DNA of 64,000 nucleotides from DATBLE01 sp963837265 (lineage in GTDB: Bacteria; Actinomycetota; Thermoleophilia; Gaiellales; Gaiellaceae), in contig CAWIMQ010000004.1 in the NCBI GenBank assembly GCA_963837265.1, positions 62,001-126,000 of the forward strand, written 5' to 3'. The translations under genes were made by a program, and so were the position numbers. Below the pieces are notes generated by a model that was not told the origin of the DNA, made no database searches, and saw nothing but the letters and a program-made list of their open reading frames with translations. Positions 1-7,915 of the stretch are shown piece by piece. How positions within the stretch are numbered: the first letter of the stretch is position 1; each line of letters begins with the position of its first letter.

Positions 1-1194
1 GACCTCGCCGATGACGCGGATCCCGAGCCCGGGCCCCGGGAACGGATGGCGCCAGACCATCGCCTCGGGCAGGCCGAGCTCCTCCCCCACGCGCCGCACC
101 TCGTCCTTGAACAGCGACCGCAGCGGCTCGACGAGCTCCATGGTCATGTCCTCGGGCAGGCCGCCGACGTTGTGGTGCGACTTGATCTTGGCCGCGACAC
201 CCTCGGTACCGCCCGACTCGATCACGTCCGAGTACAGCGTGCCCTGGACGAGGAAGCGGGTCTCGCCCAGCTTCGCCGCCTCCTCCTCGAAGACGCGGAT
301 GAACTCCTCGCCGACGATTCGCCGCTTCCGCTCCGGATCGGTCACGCCGCCCAGCCTCGCCAGGAAGCGGGCGGCTGCATCGACATGGACGAGCGGCACG
401 TGGAAGTGGCCCTCGAACGTCTCGACCACCTGCACCGCCTCGCCCTTGCGCAGCAGCCCGTGATCCACGAACACGCACGTGAGCTGTTCTCCCACCGCCT
501 TGTAGACCAGGAGGGCGGCGACCGCCGAGTCGACCCCGCCCGAGAGCGCGCAGAGGACCTGCGCACGGCCGACCTGCAGGCGGATCCGCTCCACCTGCTC
601 CTCGATCACCGCCGCGGGCGTCCAGGCCGGCCGGGCGCCGGCGACGCCGTAGAGGAAGTTCTTCAGCAGATCCTGACCGTGCGGGGTGTGAACGACCTCG
701 GGATGGAACTGGACCCCGTACAGGTTGCGGTCGGGCGCCTCGAAGGCGGCAATCGGGGTCGACGGCGACTCGGCGGTGACCGCGGCGCCCTCGGGGGGCG
801 CTGTCACCGAGTCCCGGTGGCTCATCCATACGGTTTGCCCGACGGGCAGGCCTTTGCTTAACCGAGATTCGGGCGAAGCCCGAAGCTCGGCTTTGCCGAA
901 CTCCGACGCACCGGTGCGCTCGACGCGTCCGCCGAGCTCCTGTGCCATCAACTGCATCCCGTAGCAGATCCCGAGCACGGGGACGCCGAGCTCGAAGATC
1001 CCCGGATCGACCCTCGGCGCGTCGTCGGAGTAGACCGACGCGGGGCCTCCGCTGAGGATCAGCGCGGCCGGGTTCCGAGCCCGGAGGGCGGCGGGCTTCG
1101 TCTCGTGGCCGACGAGCTCCGAGTAGACCCGGGCCTCGCGCACGCGGCGGGCGATCAGCTGGGAGTACTGGCCGCCGAGATCGACGACGAGCAC
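1..1194 (-). CDS. guaA: GMP synthase (glutamine-hydrolysing), C-terminus cut by window edge
   Basis: It converts XMP, glutamine and ATP to GMP, the last step of guanine nucleotide synthesis. The first 398 residues are present. The N-terminal class I amidotransferase domain shows LGICYGMQL with the nucleophilic Cys and GVQFHPEVVHTP with the His. The ATP-pyrophosphatase domain shows the P-loop SGGVDSAVAALL and then the start of the dimerisation domain. I chose the GTG at 1194 because GGAGGAG lies 6-7 bases upstream; an in-frame GTG at 1218 is possible but lacks such a site. It lies directly downstream of guaB, so the two XMP/GMP steps are probably co-transcribed. A stretch with unusual codons (AAA, CTT, TTA) and two hairpins lies in the amidotransferase domain (855-905). 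Confidence 0.96.
   Translation of the reverse strand, partial: MLVVDLGGQYSQLIARRVREARVYSELVGHETKPAALRARNPAALILSGGPASVYSDDAPRVDPGIFELGVPVLGICYGMQLMAQELGGRVERTGASEFGKAELRASPESRLSKGLPVGQTVWMSHRDSVTAPPEGAAVTAESPSTPIAAFEAPDRNLYGVQFHPEVVHTPHGQDLLKNFLYGVAGARPAWTPAAVIEEQVERIRLQVGRAQVLCALSGGVDSAVAALLVYKAVGEQLTCVFVDHGLLRKGEAVQVVETFEGHFHVPLVHVDAAARFLARLGGVTDPERKRRIVGEEFIRVFEEEAAKLGETRFLVQGTLYSDVIESGGTEGVAAKIKSHHNVGGLPEDMTMELVEPLRSLFKDEVRRVGEELGLPEAMVWRHPFPGPGLGIRVIGEV
855..905. repeat. Double hairpin inside guaA with atypical codons
   Basis: TTCGGGC-GAA-GCCCGAA (868-884) is a perfect 7-bp stem with a 3-base loop. It is followed by a second small stem TCGGC-TTT-GCCGA (887-899). The translated stretch uses AAA, CTT, TCT and a TTA codon (859-861), all rare in the surrounding gene. 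The length matches ordinary GuaA, so the sequence appears to have replaced normal codons rather than lengthened the protein. It may be a palindromic repeat of the type seen elsewhere in this window; only one copy is visible here. Confidence 0.5.
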
Positions 1195-1240
1195 GGGCCG
1201 CTCCTCCGGAGCGTGCACCGGGTCGGGAAACGGCAGAACC

Positions 1241-2755
1241 TCAGCGCCGATAGTTCGGCGCCTCCTTCGTGATCGTCATGTCGTGCGGGTGGCTCTCCTG
1301 CAGCCCGGCGGCGGAGATGCGGACGAAGCGGGTCTTCTCCTTCATCTCCCCGATCGTCGCGGCGCCGCAGTAGCCCATCGACTGGCGGAGCCCGCCGACG
1401 AGCTGGTGGAGCACGGCCTGCACCGGCCCCTTGTAGGGCACGCGCCCCTCGATCCCCTCCGGGACGAGCTTCTCCACGTCCTCGACGTCGCCCTGGAAGT
1501 AACGGTCCTTCGAGAACGACCGCGCCTTCATCGCACCGAGCGACCCCATACCCCGGTACTCCTTGTACCGCTCGCCCTGGACGAGGATCACGTCCCCCGG
1601 CGCCTCGTCGGTGCCCGCGAGCACCGAGCCGAGCATGACGCAGTCGGCGCCGGCGGCGATCGCTTTGGCGACGTCGCCCGAGTTCCGGATGCCGCCGTCG
1701 GCGACCAGCGGGACCCCCTCCACCGCACAGACGCGCGCGCACTCGTAGACCGCGGTCACCTGGGGGACGCCGACGCCGGCGACGACACGCGTCGTGCACG
1801 CCGCGCCCGGCCCCTGTCCGACCTTGATCCCGTCGACCCCGGCGCGAATCAGGTCCGCCGCGGCCTCGGCAGTCGAGACGTTGCCTGCGACGAGCCGCAC
1901 GTCGAGCCGTCCGCGCAGCGTCCGGGCCATGTCGACGACGCCGCGGGAATGGCCGTGTGCCGTGTCGAGGACGAGCACGTCCACGCCGGCGGCGGCAAGC
2001 GCCTCGGCACGCTCGGGCGCATCGGGGCCGACGCCGACCGCCGCGCCGACCCGCAGCCGGCCCTGCTCGTCCTTCGTCGCGTCGGGATACTCGATCCGCT
2101 TCGAGATGTCCTTGACCGTGATCAGGCCCCGGAGGCGGCCGTCCGCGTCCACGACGGGGAGCTTCTCGACCTTGTTCCGGTGGAGGATCCGCTCCGCCTC
2201 TTCGAGGGTGGTGCCGACCGGCGCGGTGACGAGCCCGCCGCCCGTCATCAGGGCGCTCACCGGCTGCCCCGTGTCGGGCTCGAAGCGCAGGTCGCGGTTG
2301 GTGAGGATGCCGACCAACAACCCGCCCGCGTCGGTGATCGGGACGCCGGAGATGCGATAGCGCGCCATCAGCTCGAGCGCCTGCGAGACCGGCGCCTCGG
2401 GGGACAGGGTCAGCGGCTCGAGGATCATCCCGGCCTCGGAGCGCTTGACCCGGTCGACCTCTGCGACCTGGCCCTCGATCGAGAGGTTGCGATGGACGAT
2501 GCCCAGGCCGCCCGCGCGCGCGAGCGCGATCGCCAGCCGCGCCTCGGTGACCGTGTCCATCGCCGCGGACACGATCGGGATCGCGAGCTCGAGGTCGCGC
2601 GCGAGCCGCGTGCGCGTCGAGACGTCGTTGGGGAGCACCTCCGACTCGGCCGGAACGAGCAGGACGTCGTCGAAGGCCAGCCCTTCCCTCGCGAACTTCT
2701 CCTCGAGGGCGAGGAGCCGCTCGATCTCGATCCGCCCTAGCTCCAGCCCCGCCAA
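1241..2755 (-). CDS. guaB: Inosine-5'-monophosphate dehydrogenase
   Basis: It catalyses the NAD-dependent oxidation of IMP to XMP, the committed step of GMP synthesis. The 504 residues have the family order: an N-terminal barrel segment (FAREGLAFDDVLLVPAESE), a paired CBS insert (about residues 100-220), then the rest of the TIM barrel with the loop GPGAACTTR carrying the catalytic Cys. The usual Ser before that Cys is Ala here. Downstream are the flap and the YCGAATIGEMKE region. The only usable start is the TTG at 2755. It ends 47 bases before the chosen guaA start on the same strand. Confidence 0.97.
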   Translation of the reverse strand: MAGLELGRIEIERLLALEEKFAREGLAFDDVLLVPAESEVLPNDVSTRTRLARDLELAIPIVSAAMDTVTEARLAIALARAGGLGIVHRNLSIEGQVAEVDRVKRSEAGMILEPLTLSPEAPVSQALELMARYRISGVPITDAGGLLVGILTNRDLRFEPDTGQPVSALMTGGGLVTAPVGTTLEEAERILHRNKVEKLPVVDADGRLRGLITVKDISKRIEYPDATKDEQGRLRVGAAVGVGPDAPERAEALAAAGVDVLVLDTAHGHSRGVVDMARTLRGRLDVRLVAGNVSTAEAAADLIRAGVDGIKVGQGPGAACTTRVVAGVGVPQVTAVYECARVCAVEGVPLVADGGIRNSGDVAKAIAAGADCVMLGSVLAGTDEAPGDVILVQGERYKEYRGMGSLGAMKARSFSKDRYFQGDVEDVEKLVPEGIEGRVPYKGPVQAVLHQLVGGLRQSMGYCGAATIGEMKEKTRFVRISAAGLQESHPHDMTITKEAPNYRR

Positions 2756-2847
2756 GGGGGACAGCTTAGCCGCGGTGTCCGACGCCGGAAACGGGATCGG
2801 CGACCGGCCCTTGCGACCGCACGAGCGGGCCGGCCAGCCGATGCTCG

Positions 2848-3801
2848 CTACACGCCGACGTGCTCCAGGTCGCCGACCTCGACGTCCGCCTGGAGCGCGG
2901 CCGCCTCGCGGGGGTCGAAGCGGCCGGCGCCGAGCTCCCTGGTCGAGGCGGCACCCGCCGCGACCGCGGCTCGGAGCGCGTCCTCGGAGGCGGCCCCGTC
3001 GGCGTGTGCCGCGACGAAGGCGGCGAGGAGGACGTCGCCGCTGCCGACACTCGAGACGACCTCGACCTGCGGCGCGGTCGCCCGGTAGCGGCGGGCTCTT
3101 CGCCCCTCACGCAGGCGGGCGAAGCAGCCGCTCTCGTTCGTGATCAGGACGTTGCGGGCACCGAGCTCCGCGATGCGCTCGAGGGCGAACGCGAAGTCCT
3201 GCCGCTCGTAGAACTCCTGGCCGACGAGGGCCTCGGCCTCGCGCTGGTTCGGCGAGACGAGAAACGGCTCCGCTTCGAGCCCGAGGCGCAGCGGCTCGCC
3301 GTCCGCGTCGAGAGCGGTGGGCACCTGCCGGCGACTCAGCTCGCGGACGAGCTCGCGGTAGAAGCCGGGCTCGACCCCACGCGGCAGGGAGCCGGCGAGG
3401 ACGACGAAGTCGGCGCCGCGAGACAGGTAGCGGACCTTCTCCAGCAGGGTCTCCAGCTCCTCGGCCTCGACATGGGGTCCCCACTCGTTGATCTCCGTGT
3501 ACGAGCTGCCGGTCGGGTCGACGACCGCGGTCGAGGTCCGCGAGTCGTCCGCGATCCGGACGAAGTCGTTCAGGATCGCCTCCCCGGTCAGCTCCTCGAC
3601 GATGCGGGTGCCGGTCCGGCCGCCGGCGAGCCCGGTGGCGACGACCGGGATGCCGAGGCGCTTCAGGGCGCGCGCGACGTTGATCCCCTTGCCCCCGGCG
3701 AGCGACAGGCCGGCGCTCGCGCGGTGACGCTGGCCGAGCTGGAAGTTCGGGACGGTCAGGGTGCGGTCGATGGCCGCGTTCAGCGTCACCGTCACGATCA
3801 T
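2848..3801 (-). CDS. PfkB-family sugar kinase, 1-phosphofructokinase-like
   Basis: This cytosolic carbohydrate kinase of 317 residues is most like 1-phosphofructokinase/tagatose-6-phosphate kinase. It opens with MIVTVTLNAAIDRT, has the glycine-rich GGKGINVARAL substrate region near residue 38 and the PfkB signature SSVGSGDVLLAAF, whose Asp is the catalytic base (family usually GAGD; GSGD here). Substrate identity is inferred from the family; no PTS genes are nearby. The ATG at 3801 is 4 bases after the stop of the upstream DD-carboxypeptidase gene, so the two are probably co-transcribed. Confidence 0.88.
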   Translation of the reverse strand: MIVTVTLNAAIDRTLTVPNFQLGQRHRASAGLSLAGGKGINVARALKRLGIPVVATGLAGGRTGTRIVEELTGEAILNDFVRIADDSRTSTAVVDPTGSSYTEINEWGPHVEAEELETLLEKVRYLSRGADFVVLAGSLPRGVEPGFYRELVRELSRRQVPTALDADGEPLRLGLEAEPFLVSPNQREAEALVGQEFYERQDFAFALERIAELGARNVLITNESGCFARLREGRRARRYRATAPQVEVVSSVGSGDVLLAAFVAAHADGAASEDALRAAVAAGAASTRELGAGRFDPREAAALQADVEVGDLEHVGV

Positions 3802-3805
3802 CGGC

Positions 3806-4936
3806 TCACCCGAACCACCCGGCCACGTGATGCAGGGTACGGCCCGCGTACCATCCGGCGCGGCCGAAGAGCCCCGGCCTCGCGATCGAGCGGGCGGCGA
3901 GGAGCGGCCTGGACGCGAGCAGCTTCGTGCCCGCGTACACCCTCACCTCCCCGAGCGGTTGGCCCTTCGCGACCGGGAGCGAGACGATCGCGGGGGCGGT
4001 GACGCGCTCGACCAGTGGGCGGTCGACGCGGACGATCCTGGTGACCGTGCCGCTCGCGACCAGGGCGAGCGGCCGGCGGCCGTACGGCGCGGACGCCGTC
4101 GTGTAGACGCGTCCCGTCGAGATCACGCGGACGGTCCGGTACCTGGTCAGCCCCCACTCGAGCAGCGCGGCCAGGTCGTCGTTGCGGACCTGGCGGCTGG
4201 GCTCGCCCAGCAGCGTCGCGTAGACGGTCACGCCGTGCGCGCGGGCGGCGGCGACCTCCGACCAGCCGGCAGCGGTCGTGTGCCCCGTCTTGACCCCGAA
4301 CACGCCGGGAAACCGGCCGAGCAGGTCGTTCCAGGTCGTGAGCAGGCGCCCTCCCGAGATCGAGGCGGTCGGCTCGTCGACCACGTCCCGGATCACCTTG
4401 CTCTTCATCGCGATCCTGGCGAGCCGGTTGACGTCGTGGGCGCTCGAGTAGTGACCGGGCGCGTCCAGGCCGTCGGGGTTGACGAAGTGCGTGTCGCGAA
4501 GCCGGAGCCGCTTCGCCTCGGCGTTCATCATCGCGACGAACCGCTCCTGGCTACCGCCGCCCACGTAGTCGGCGAGGGCGACCGCGGCGTCGTTCGCGCT
4601 CTGGATCAGCGCGGCCTCCACCAGCTCCTCGACCGTCAGCTGCTCTCCCTTCCGCAGGTAGATCGACGACCCTCCGACCGCCGAGGGCTCCCGGCCGACC
4701 GTGACCACATCGCCGAGGCGCGCGTGCTTCAGGGCGACGAGGACCGTCATCAGCTTCGTGATGCTCGCGATCGGGAGCCGCTCGCGGTCGTTGTAGCGCG
4801 CGAGGGTCTCGCCCGTCACGCCGTTCTGGACGAGATAGGCGTGGCCGGAGACCTGCGGCGCTCCCCCGAACGCCGCCGGGGCGAAGAGCAGGAGGGCCGT
4901 CGCGAGCAGCGCCAGCCGGAGCTTCACGGCCGCCAA
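3806..4936 (-). CDS. D-alanyl-D-alanine carboxypeptidase (PBP5-type, S11 peptidase)
   Basis: It trims the terminal D-Ala from peptidoglycan stem peptides outside the membrane. The 376-residue protein begins with a Sec signal peptide (LALLATALLLFAPAAFG). It carries all three penicillin-binding motifs: SITK with the active Ser, SAND, and VKTG. A C-terminal domain and a hydrophobic tail follow, consistent with membrane association. The start is TTG 4936 or, equally well, GTG 4927. The LysM protein lies just upstream, so both neighbours act at the cell wall. Confidence 0.93.
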   Translation of the reverse strand: MAAVKLRLALLATALLLFAPAAFGGAPQVSGHAYLVQNGVTGETLARYNDRERLPIASITKLMTVLVALKHARLGDVVTVGREPSAVGGSSIYLRKGEQLTVEELVEAALIQSANDAAVALADYVGGGSQERFVAMMNAEAKRLRLRDTHFVNPDGLDAPGHYSSAHDVNRLARIAMKSKVIRDVVDEPTASISGGRLLTTWNDLLGRFPGVFGVKTGHTTAAGWSEVAAARAHGVTVYATLLGEPSRQVRNDDLAALLEWGLTRYRTVRVISTGRVYTTASAPYGRRPLALVASGTVTRIVRVDRPLVERVTAPAIVSLPVAKGQPLGEVRVYAGTKLLASRPLLAARSIARPGLFGRAGWYAGRTLHHVAGWFG

Positions 4937-4944
4937 GCCTAACG

Positions 4945-5325
4945 TCAGCGGACGCGCACCTGCTCCCCCGGCCTGAGGGCGGTCGGCTCGATGCCCGGGT
5001 TCAGGCGCATGAGCTCGTCCACGCTCGTGCCGAGCTGGGCGGCGATCGAGCTGAGCGTGTCGCCGCTACGGATCACGTACCAGCGCTTCGGCGCTCCCGG
5101 CTTGCGGGTCGTCGGCGAGGCGGCCCGCGTCCTCGCGGTCGTGACCGACTGCGTCGTCACGCCCGCGGGGGTGCCCGAGCGCAGGCTCGTGCGCACCACC
5201 AGGACGACCGCCGTCACCGCGAGGAGGAAGACGGCGGGGGCGACGACGCGCGCCAGGCCGGAGCTCGAGGCTGCGCTTCGCGGCCAGGACGGCCGGCGCA
5301 GCCGGAGCCCGGGCAGATGCCTCAC
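4945..5325 (-). CDS. Single-pass membrane protein with C-terminal LysM domain
   Basis: The 126-residue protein has a basic N-terminus, one transmembrane segment (VVAPAVFLLAVTAVVLVV, about residues 28-45), a Thr/Ser/Pro-rich linker and a C-terminal LysM repeat (WYVIRSGDTLSSIAAQLGTS ... LNPGI). LysM binds N-acetylglucosamine glycans, so it probably anchors to peptidoglycan. The GTG start at 5325 overlaps the pyrF stop by 4 bases (GTGA), implying translational coupling. Upstream in-frame codons lie inside pyrF and are not used. Confidence 0.85.
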   Translation of the reverse strand: MRHLPGLRLRRPSWPRSAASSSGLARVVAPAVFLLAVTAVVLVVRTSLRSGTPAGVTTQSVTTARTRAASPTTRKPGAPKRWYVIRSGDTLSSIAAQLGTSVDELMRLNPGIEPTALRPGEQVRVR

Positions 5326-6239
5326 CAGCCGGAAACGGTCCACACCTCGTGGCTCAGCCGCGCGGCCTCTGCGGCCGCCGCGGCGCGCCAGTCCTCCTCT
5401 CCGTCGCGGAACGCGTACAGGACCGAGCGCGACGCGTTCACGAGAGCGCTCGCGGGGCCGCTCGTGAAGGCGCGGGCGATATCCGCCGGCGTCGCCCCCT
5501 GCGCACCGACACCCGGCAGAAGCAGGATCGCCTGCGGCAGCAGCCGGCGCGCCTCGCTGATCGCCCGTGGGTGCGTCGCCCCGACGACCGCGCCGACGCT
5601 CGAGAGACCGCAGTCGCCGACGAGCTCGTCTCCCAGCTCTCGCACGAGCACCGCGACCTGCTGCCAGAGCGGCCGGCCGTCCGAGAGCGCGAGGTCCTGG
5701 ACGTCGCCGCCGCCCGCGTTCGAGGTCTTCACGAGACAGAAGATGCCGCCGCCTCCGCGCCGACACGCGGCGACGAACGGCTCGAGCGAGTCGCGGCCGA
5801 GATACGGGCTCACCGTCAACGCGTCGGCGACCGGCTCACGCCCGTCGCGGGGCTCGAGGTACGCGTCGGCGTACGCCCGGGCGGTGGAGCCGATGTCGCC
5901 GCGCTTGCCGTCCACGATCACGAGCAGCCCGGCGTCCCGGGCGTATGCCGCCGCCCGCTCGAAGGCGGCGACCCCGTCGGCACCGAGCACCTCGAAGAAC
6001 GCGAGCTGCGGCTTCACCGCCACCGCGTACGGCGCGACCGCGTCGACGATCCCGCAGCAGAAGCGTGCGGTCGCCTCCGCGGCGGCCGCACGACCGAGGT
6101 GCGCATCGCCCCGCAGCTCGAGCGGGAGCAGGTCGAGCCGGGGATCCAGCCCCACGACCAGCTGGCTGCGTCGCTCTCCGACGGCAGCTGCCAGCCGGTC
6201 GGCGAAGGTCGTGGTCGCGACCGCGGCCTCGGCGTCCAC
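5322..6239 (-). CDS. pyrF: Orotidine 5'-phosphate decarboxylase (type 2)
   Basis: It decarboxylates OMP to UMP, the last step of pyrimidine synthesis. The 305-residue protein is of the longer type-2 subfamily. It shows VVGLDPRLDLLP near the N-terminus, KPQLAFFEVLG, and the catalytic VDGKRGDIGSTARAYA with the conserved Lys and Asp. The C-terminal phosphate-binding part reads LLPGVGAQGATP. The start is GTG 6239. pyrE lies about 0.5 kb upstream on the same strand, with HU between them. Confidence 0.95.
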   Translation of the reverse strand: MDAEAAVATTTFADRLAAAVGERRSQLVVGLDPRLDLLPLELRGDAHLGRAAAAEATARFCCGIVDAVAPYAVAVKPQLAFFEVLGADGVAAFERAAAYARDAGLLVIVDGKRGDIGSTARAYADAYLEPRDGREPVADALTVSPYLGRDSLEPFVAACRRGGGGIFCLVKTSNAGGGDVQDLALSDGRPLWQQVAVLVRELGDELVGDCGLSSVGAVVGATHPRAISEARRLLPQAILLLPGVGAQGATPADIARAFTSGPASALVNASRSVLYAFRDGEEDWRAAAAAEAARLSHEVWTVSGW

Positions 6240-6358
6240 GACTACAGGCTAGCCGGGGCAGCCGTCGTCGCCACGACGGACCTGCGCGGGCCCGGCCCCC
6301 ACCGGCTCGCCGACGGCGGGCAACACGACCGCAGCAAGCGAGCCGGAGGAGAGGACCG

Positions 6359-6383
6359 GTGGGGGAACCAGGGGTTCCCCCAC
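6359..6383 (-). terminator. Hairpin terminator after the HU gene
   Basis: A perfect 11-bp inverted repeat, GTGGGGGAACC-AGG-GGTTCCCCCAC, lies 5 bases after the HU stop and 120 bases before pyrF. It lacks a strong T-run, so it may be a weak or Rho-assisted terminator or a 3' RNA-stabilising hairpin. Confidence 0.6.
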
Positions 6384-6387
6384 GTCA

Positions 6388-6669
6388 TCAGCCGCCGCGG
6401 ACGGCTTGCTTGAGCGCGCTCCCCGCCGTGAACTTCGGCACCGTCGCTGCCGGGATGTGCACCTTCTCGCTCGGGTTGCGGGGGTTGACGCCCATGCGCG
6501 CCTTGCGATCGGACGTCGCGAACTTGCCGAAGCCGGTGAAGTTGATCTGGTCGCGCCCCCTGAGCGCGTCGGTGATCGTCTCGAGAACGGCGTCGACCGC
6601 CTTGCCGGCGTCACCGCGGCTGAGACCGCTGCGCTGCGAGACGGTGTTGACGAACTCTTGCTTGGTCAC
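6388..6669 (-). CDS. HU-family DNA-binding protein
   Basis: This nucleoid-associated protein of 93 residues binds and bends DNA as a dimer. It starts MTKQEFVNTVSQRSGL and contains the core GFGKFATSDRKARMGVNPRNP, with the beta-arm tip Arg-Asn-Pro that inserts into the minor groove. It lacks the long basic Ala/Lys-rich tail of mycobacterial and streptomycete HupB/HupS. The start is GTG 6669, preceded by AGGAGGA about 8 bases upstream. It has its own 3' hairpin, so it is probably a single-gene unit. Confidence 0.95.
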   Translation of the reverse strand: MTKQEFVNTVSQRSGLSRGDAGKAVDAVLETITDALRGRDQINFTGFGKFATSDRKARMGVNPRNPSEKVHIPAATVPKFTAGSALKQAVRGG

Positions 6670-6758
6670 CTAGATCCTCCTCCTCTGGACGTGATGGAAC
6701 ACGGGGCGGAACCTACCACTCCGTGACATTCCGCTCAGCCATGCGGCCTTGCGGCACC

Positions 6759-7292
6759 CTACCGCCCCTGCACAACGTCGGCCGCCCGGAAGAGCGGATG
6801 CAGGCGCACGCCGAGGCGCGCGAGGGCGTCCACACCGCCCTCCTCCCGGTCGATGACGCAGATCGCCGTGCGGCATTCGAGACCAGCTTGCCGTACCGCT
6901 CGGACGGCATCGGCGGAGGCGCCGCCCGACGTGACGACGTCCTCGATCAGGACGATCCGCTCCCCCTGCTCGAAGGCACCCTCGAGACGGTTGCCGGTTC
7001 CGTGTGCCTTGGCCTCGTTCCGGACGATCAGGAACGGCTTGCGCGAGGCCAGCGAGGCCGCTGCGGCGAGGGCGACGGCACCGAGCTCCGGCCCGGCGAG
7101 ACGGTCGGCCTCCGGCTCCACGGCGGCGGCCTTCGCCGCCAGTCGCGCGCCGAGCGCCTCGAGCAGGTCGGGGACGGTCTCGAAACGGTACTTGTCCAGG
7201 TAGTAGCGCGACCGCCTGCCTGAGCGCAGGACGAAGTCCCCCTCGAGGTAGGAGTGCTCGCGCAGCGCCGCGAGCAGCGCACCGTCGTCCAC
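6759..7292 (-). CDS. pyrE: Orotate phosphoribosyltransferase
   Basis: It transfers phosphoribosyl from PRPP to orotate, giving OMP. The 177-residue protein has the type I PRTase fold with the PRPP-binding motif IVLIEDVVTSGGAS and the N-terminal FVLRSGRRSRYYLDKYRFE. The mobile catalytic loop reads VRNEAKAHGTGN. The start is GTG 7292, which shares a base with the stop of the small upstream gene. With pyrF nearby it provides the last two steps of UMP synthesis. Confidence 0.94.
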   Translation of the reverse strand: MDDGALLAALREHSYLEGDFVLRSGRRSRYYLDKYRFETVPDLLEALGARLAAKAAAVEPEADRLAGPELGAVALAAAASLASRKPFLIVRNEAKAHGTGNRLEGAFEQGERIVLIEDVVTSGGASADAVRAVRQAGLECRTAICVIDREEGGVDALARLGVRLHPLFRAADVVQGR

Positions 7293-7501
7293 TACCGGCG
7301 GGCGGTCTCGAGCATCCGCCGGGCGAGCGGGAGCACCGTCGCCGCCTCGGGCGACCCGTCGGTGAGCGAGAACATCGAGCCGTCCTCGAAGTAGACGTCG
7401 ACTCGCTCACGGCGTCGCGCGGCCCGGCGGCGGAATGCCACCGTGCCGGCGAGCGAGCCGAGGGCGAGCGCCGCCCCGGTCAGCACCCTACGCCGCGGCA
7501 T
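7292..7501 (-). CDS. Small membrane-associated protein of unknown function
   Basis: The 69-residue protein has a hydrophobic N-terminus (LTGAALALGSLAGTVAF, residues 7-23) followed by an Arg-rich stretch (RRRAARRRER) and a short acidic/polar domain. I recognise no family. Its start overlaps the end of the roadblock-like gene by 14 bases, and its stop abuts the pyrE start. This supports a genuine, coupled gene. Confidence 0.6.
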   Translation of the reverse strand: MPRRRVLTGAALALGSLAGTVAFRRRAARRRERVDVYFEDGSMFSLTDGSPEAATVLPLARRMLETARR

Positions 7502-7904
7502 CGCTCTCCGCCTTCCGGCGCCTCGGCCGCGGCTTCGGCGGCCCGGGCTTCGGCGCCTCCTCCGAGAAGGTGCGCAGGCAGCTCTTCAGGTCGTAGAAGA
7601 CGAGACCCACGGTAGGCTCCGAGCCGGTGGTCGCGGCGATCGTCCGCTCTCCGTCCCGCACGATGAACACACTTCCGTCCGGGGTGGCGATCTCGACCTG
7701 CACGAGCTCCTTGTCGTCGCGGGCCGCCGCGCGTCCGGCGGCCGCCACGAGCTCCTGCGCGTTGCGCGCGAGCTCGCCGGCGCGCTCCTCGTCGAGTGTC
7801 GAGGCGAGCACGGAGCCGTCGCCGTCGAGGACGACCGCCGCCTCGATCTGGGACGAGATCTCGGTCAGCTCCGATAGCGCTTGCGCAGCATCCATGGGCG
7901 GCAC
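7488..7904 (-). CDS. Roadblock/LC7-like domain protein
   Basis: The 138-residue protein has an N-terminal region (about 5-110) with the pattern of roadblock/LC7 proteins (QIEAAVVLDGDGSVLAS ... VFIVRDGERTIAATT). In bacteria these are often linked to small GTPase systems. A Pro/Lys/Arg-rich tail follows. The GTG 7904 start faces the yihY start with only 11 bases between, so both transcripts may have very short or no leaders; ATG 7895 is an alternative. Family assignment is by pattern only. Confidence 0.55.
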   Translation of the reverse strand: MPPMDAAQALSELTEISSQIEAAVVLDGDGSVLASTLDEERAGELARNAQELVAAAGRAAARDDKELVQVEIATPDGSVFIVRDGERTIAATTGSEPTVGLVFYDLKSCLRTFSEEAPKPGPPKPRPRRRKAESDAAA

Positions 7905-7915
7905 ACGCTAACACA

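Noticed and set aside
1283..2740. Long open frame antisense to guaB
   Set aside because: It shows only His/Arg/Asp-rich low-complexity translation; guaB on the other strand is unmistakable.
6359..6383. Riboswitch-like element near pyrF/pyrE
   Set aside because: The hairpin is a simple 11-bp stem after the HU stop; no aptamer features or leader peptide were seen.
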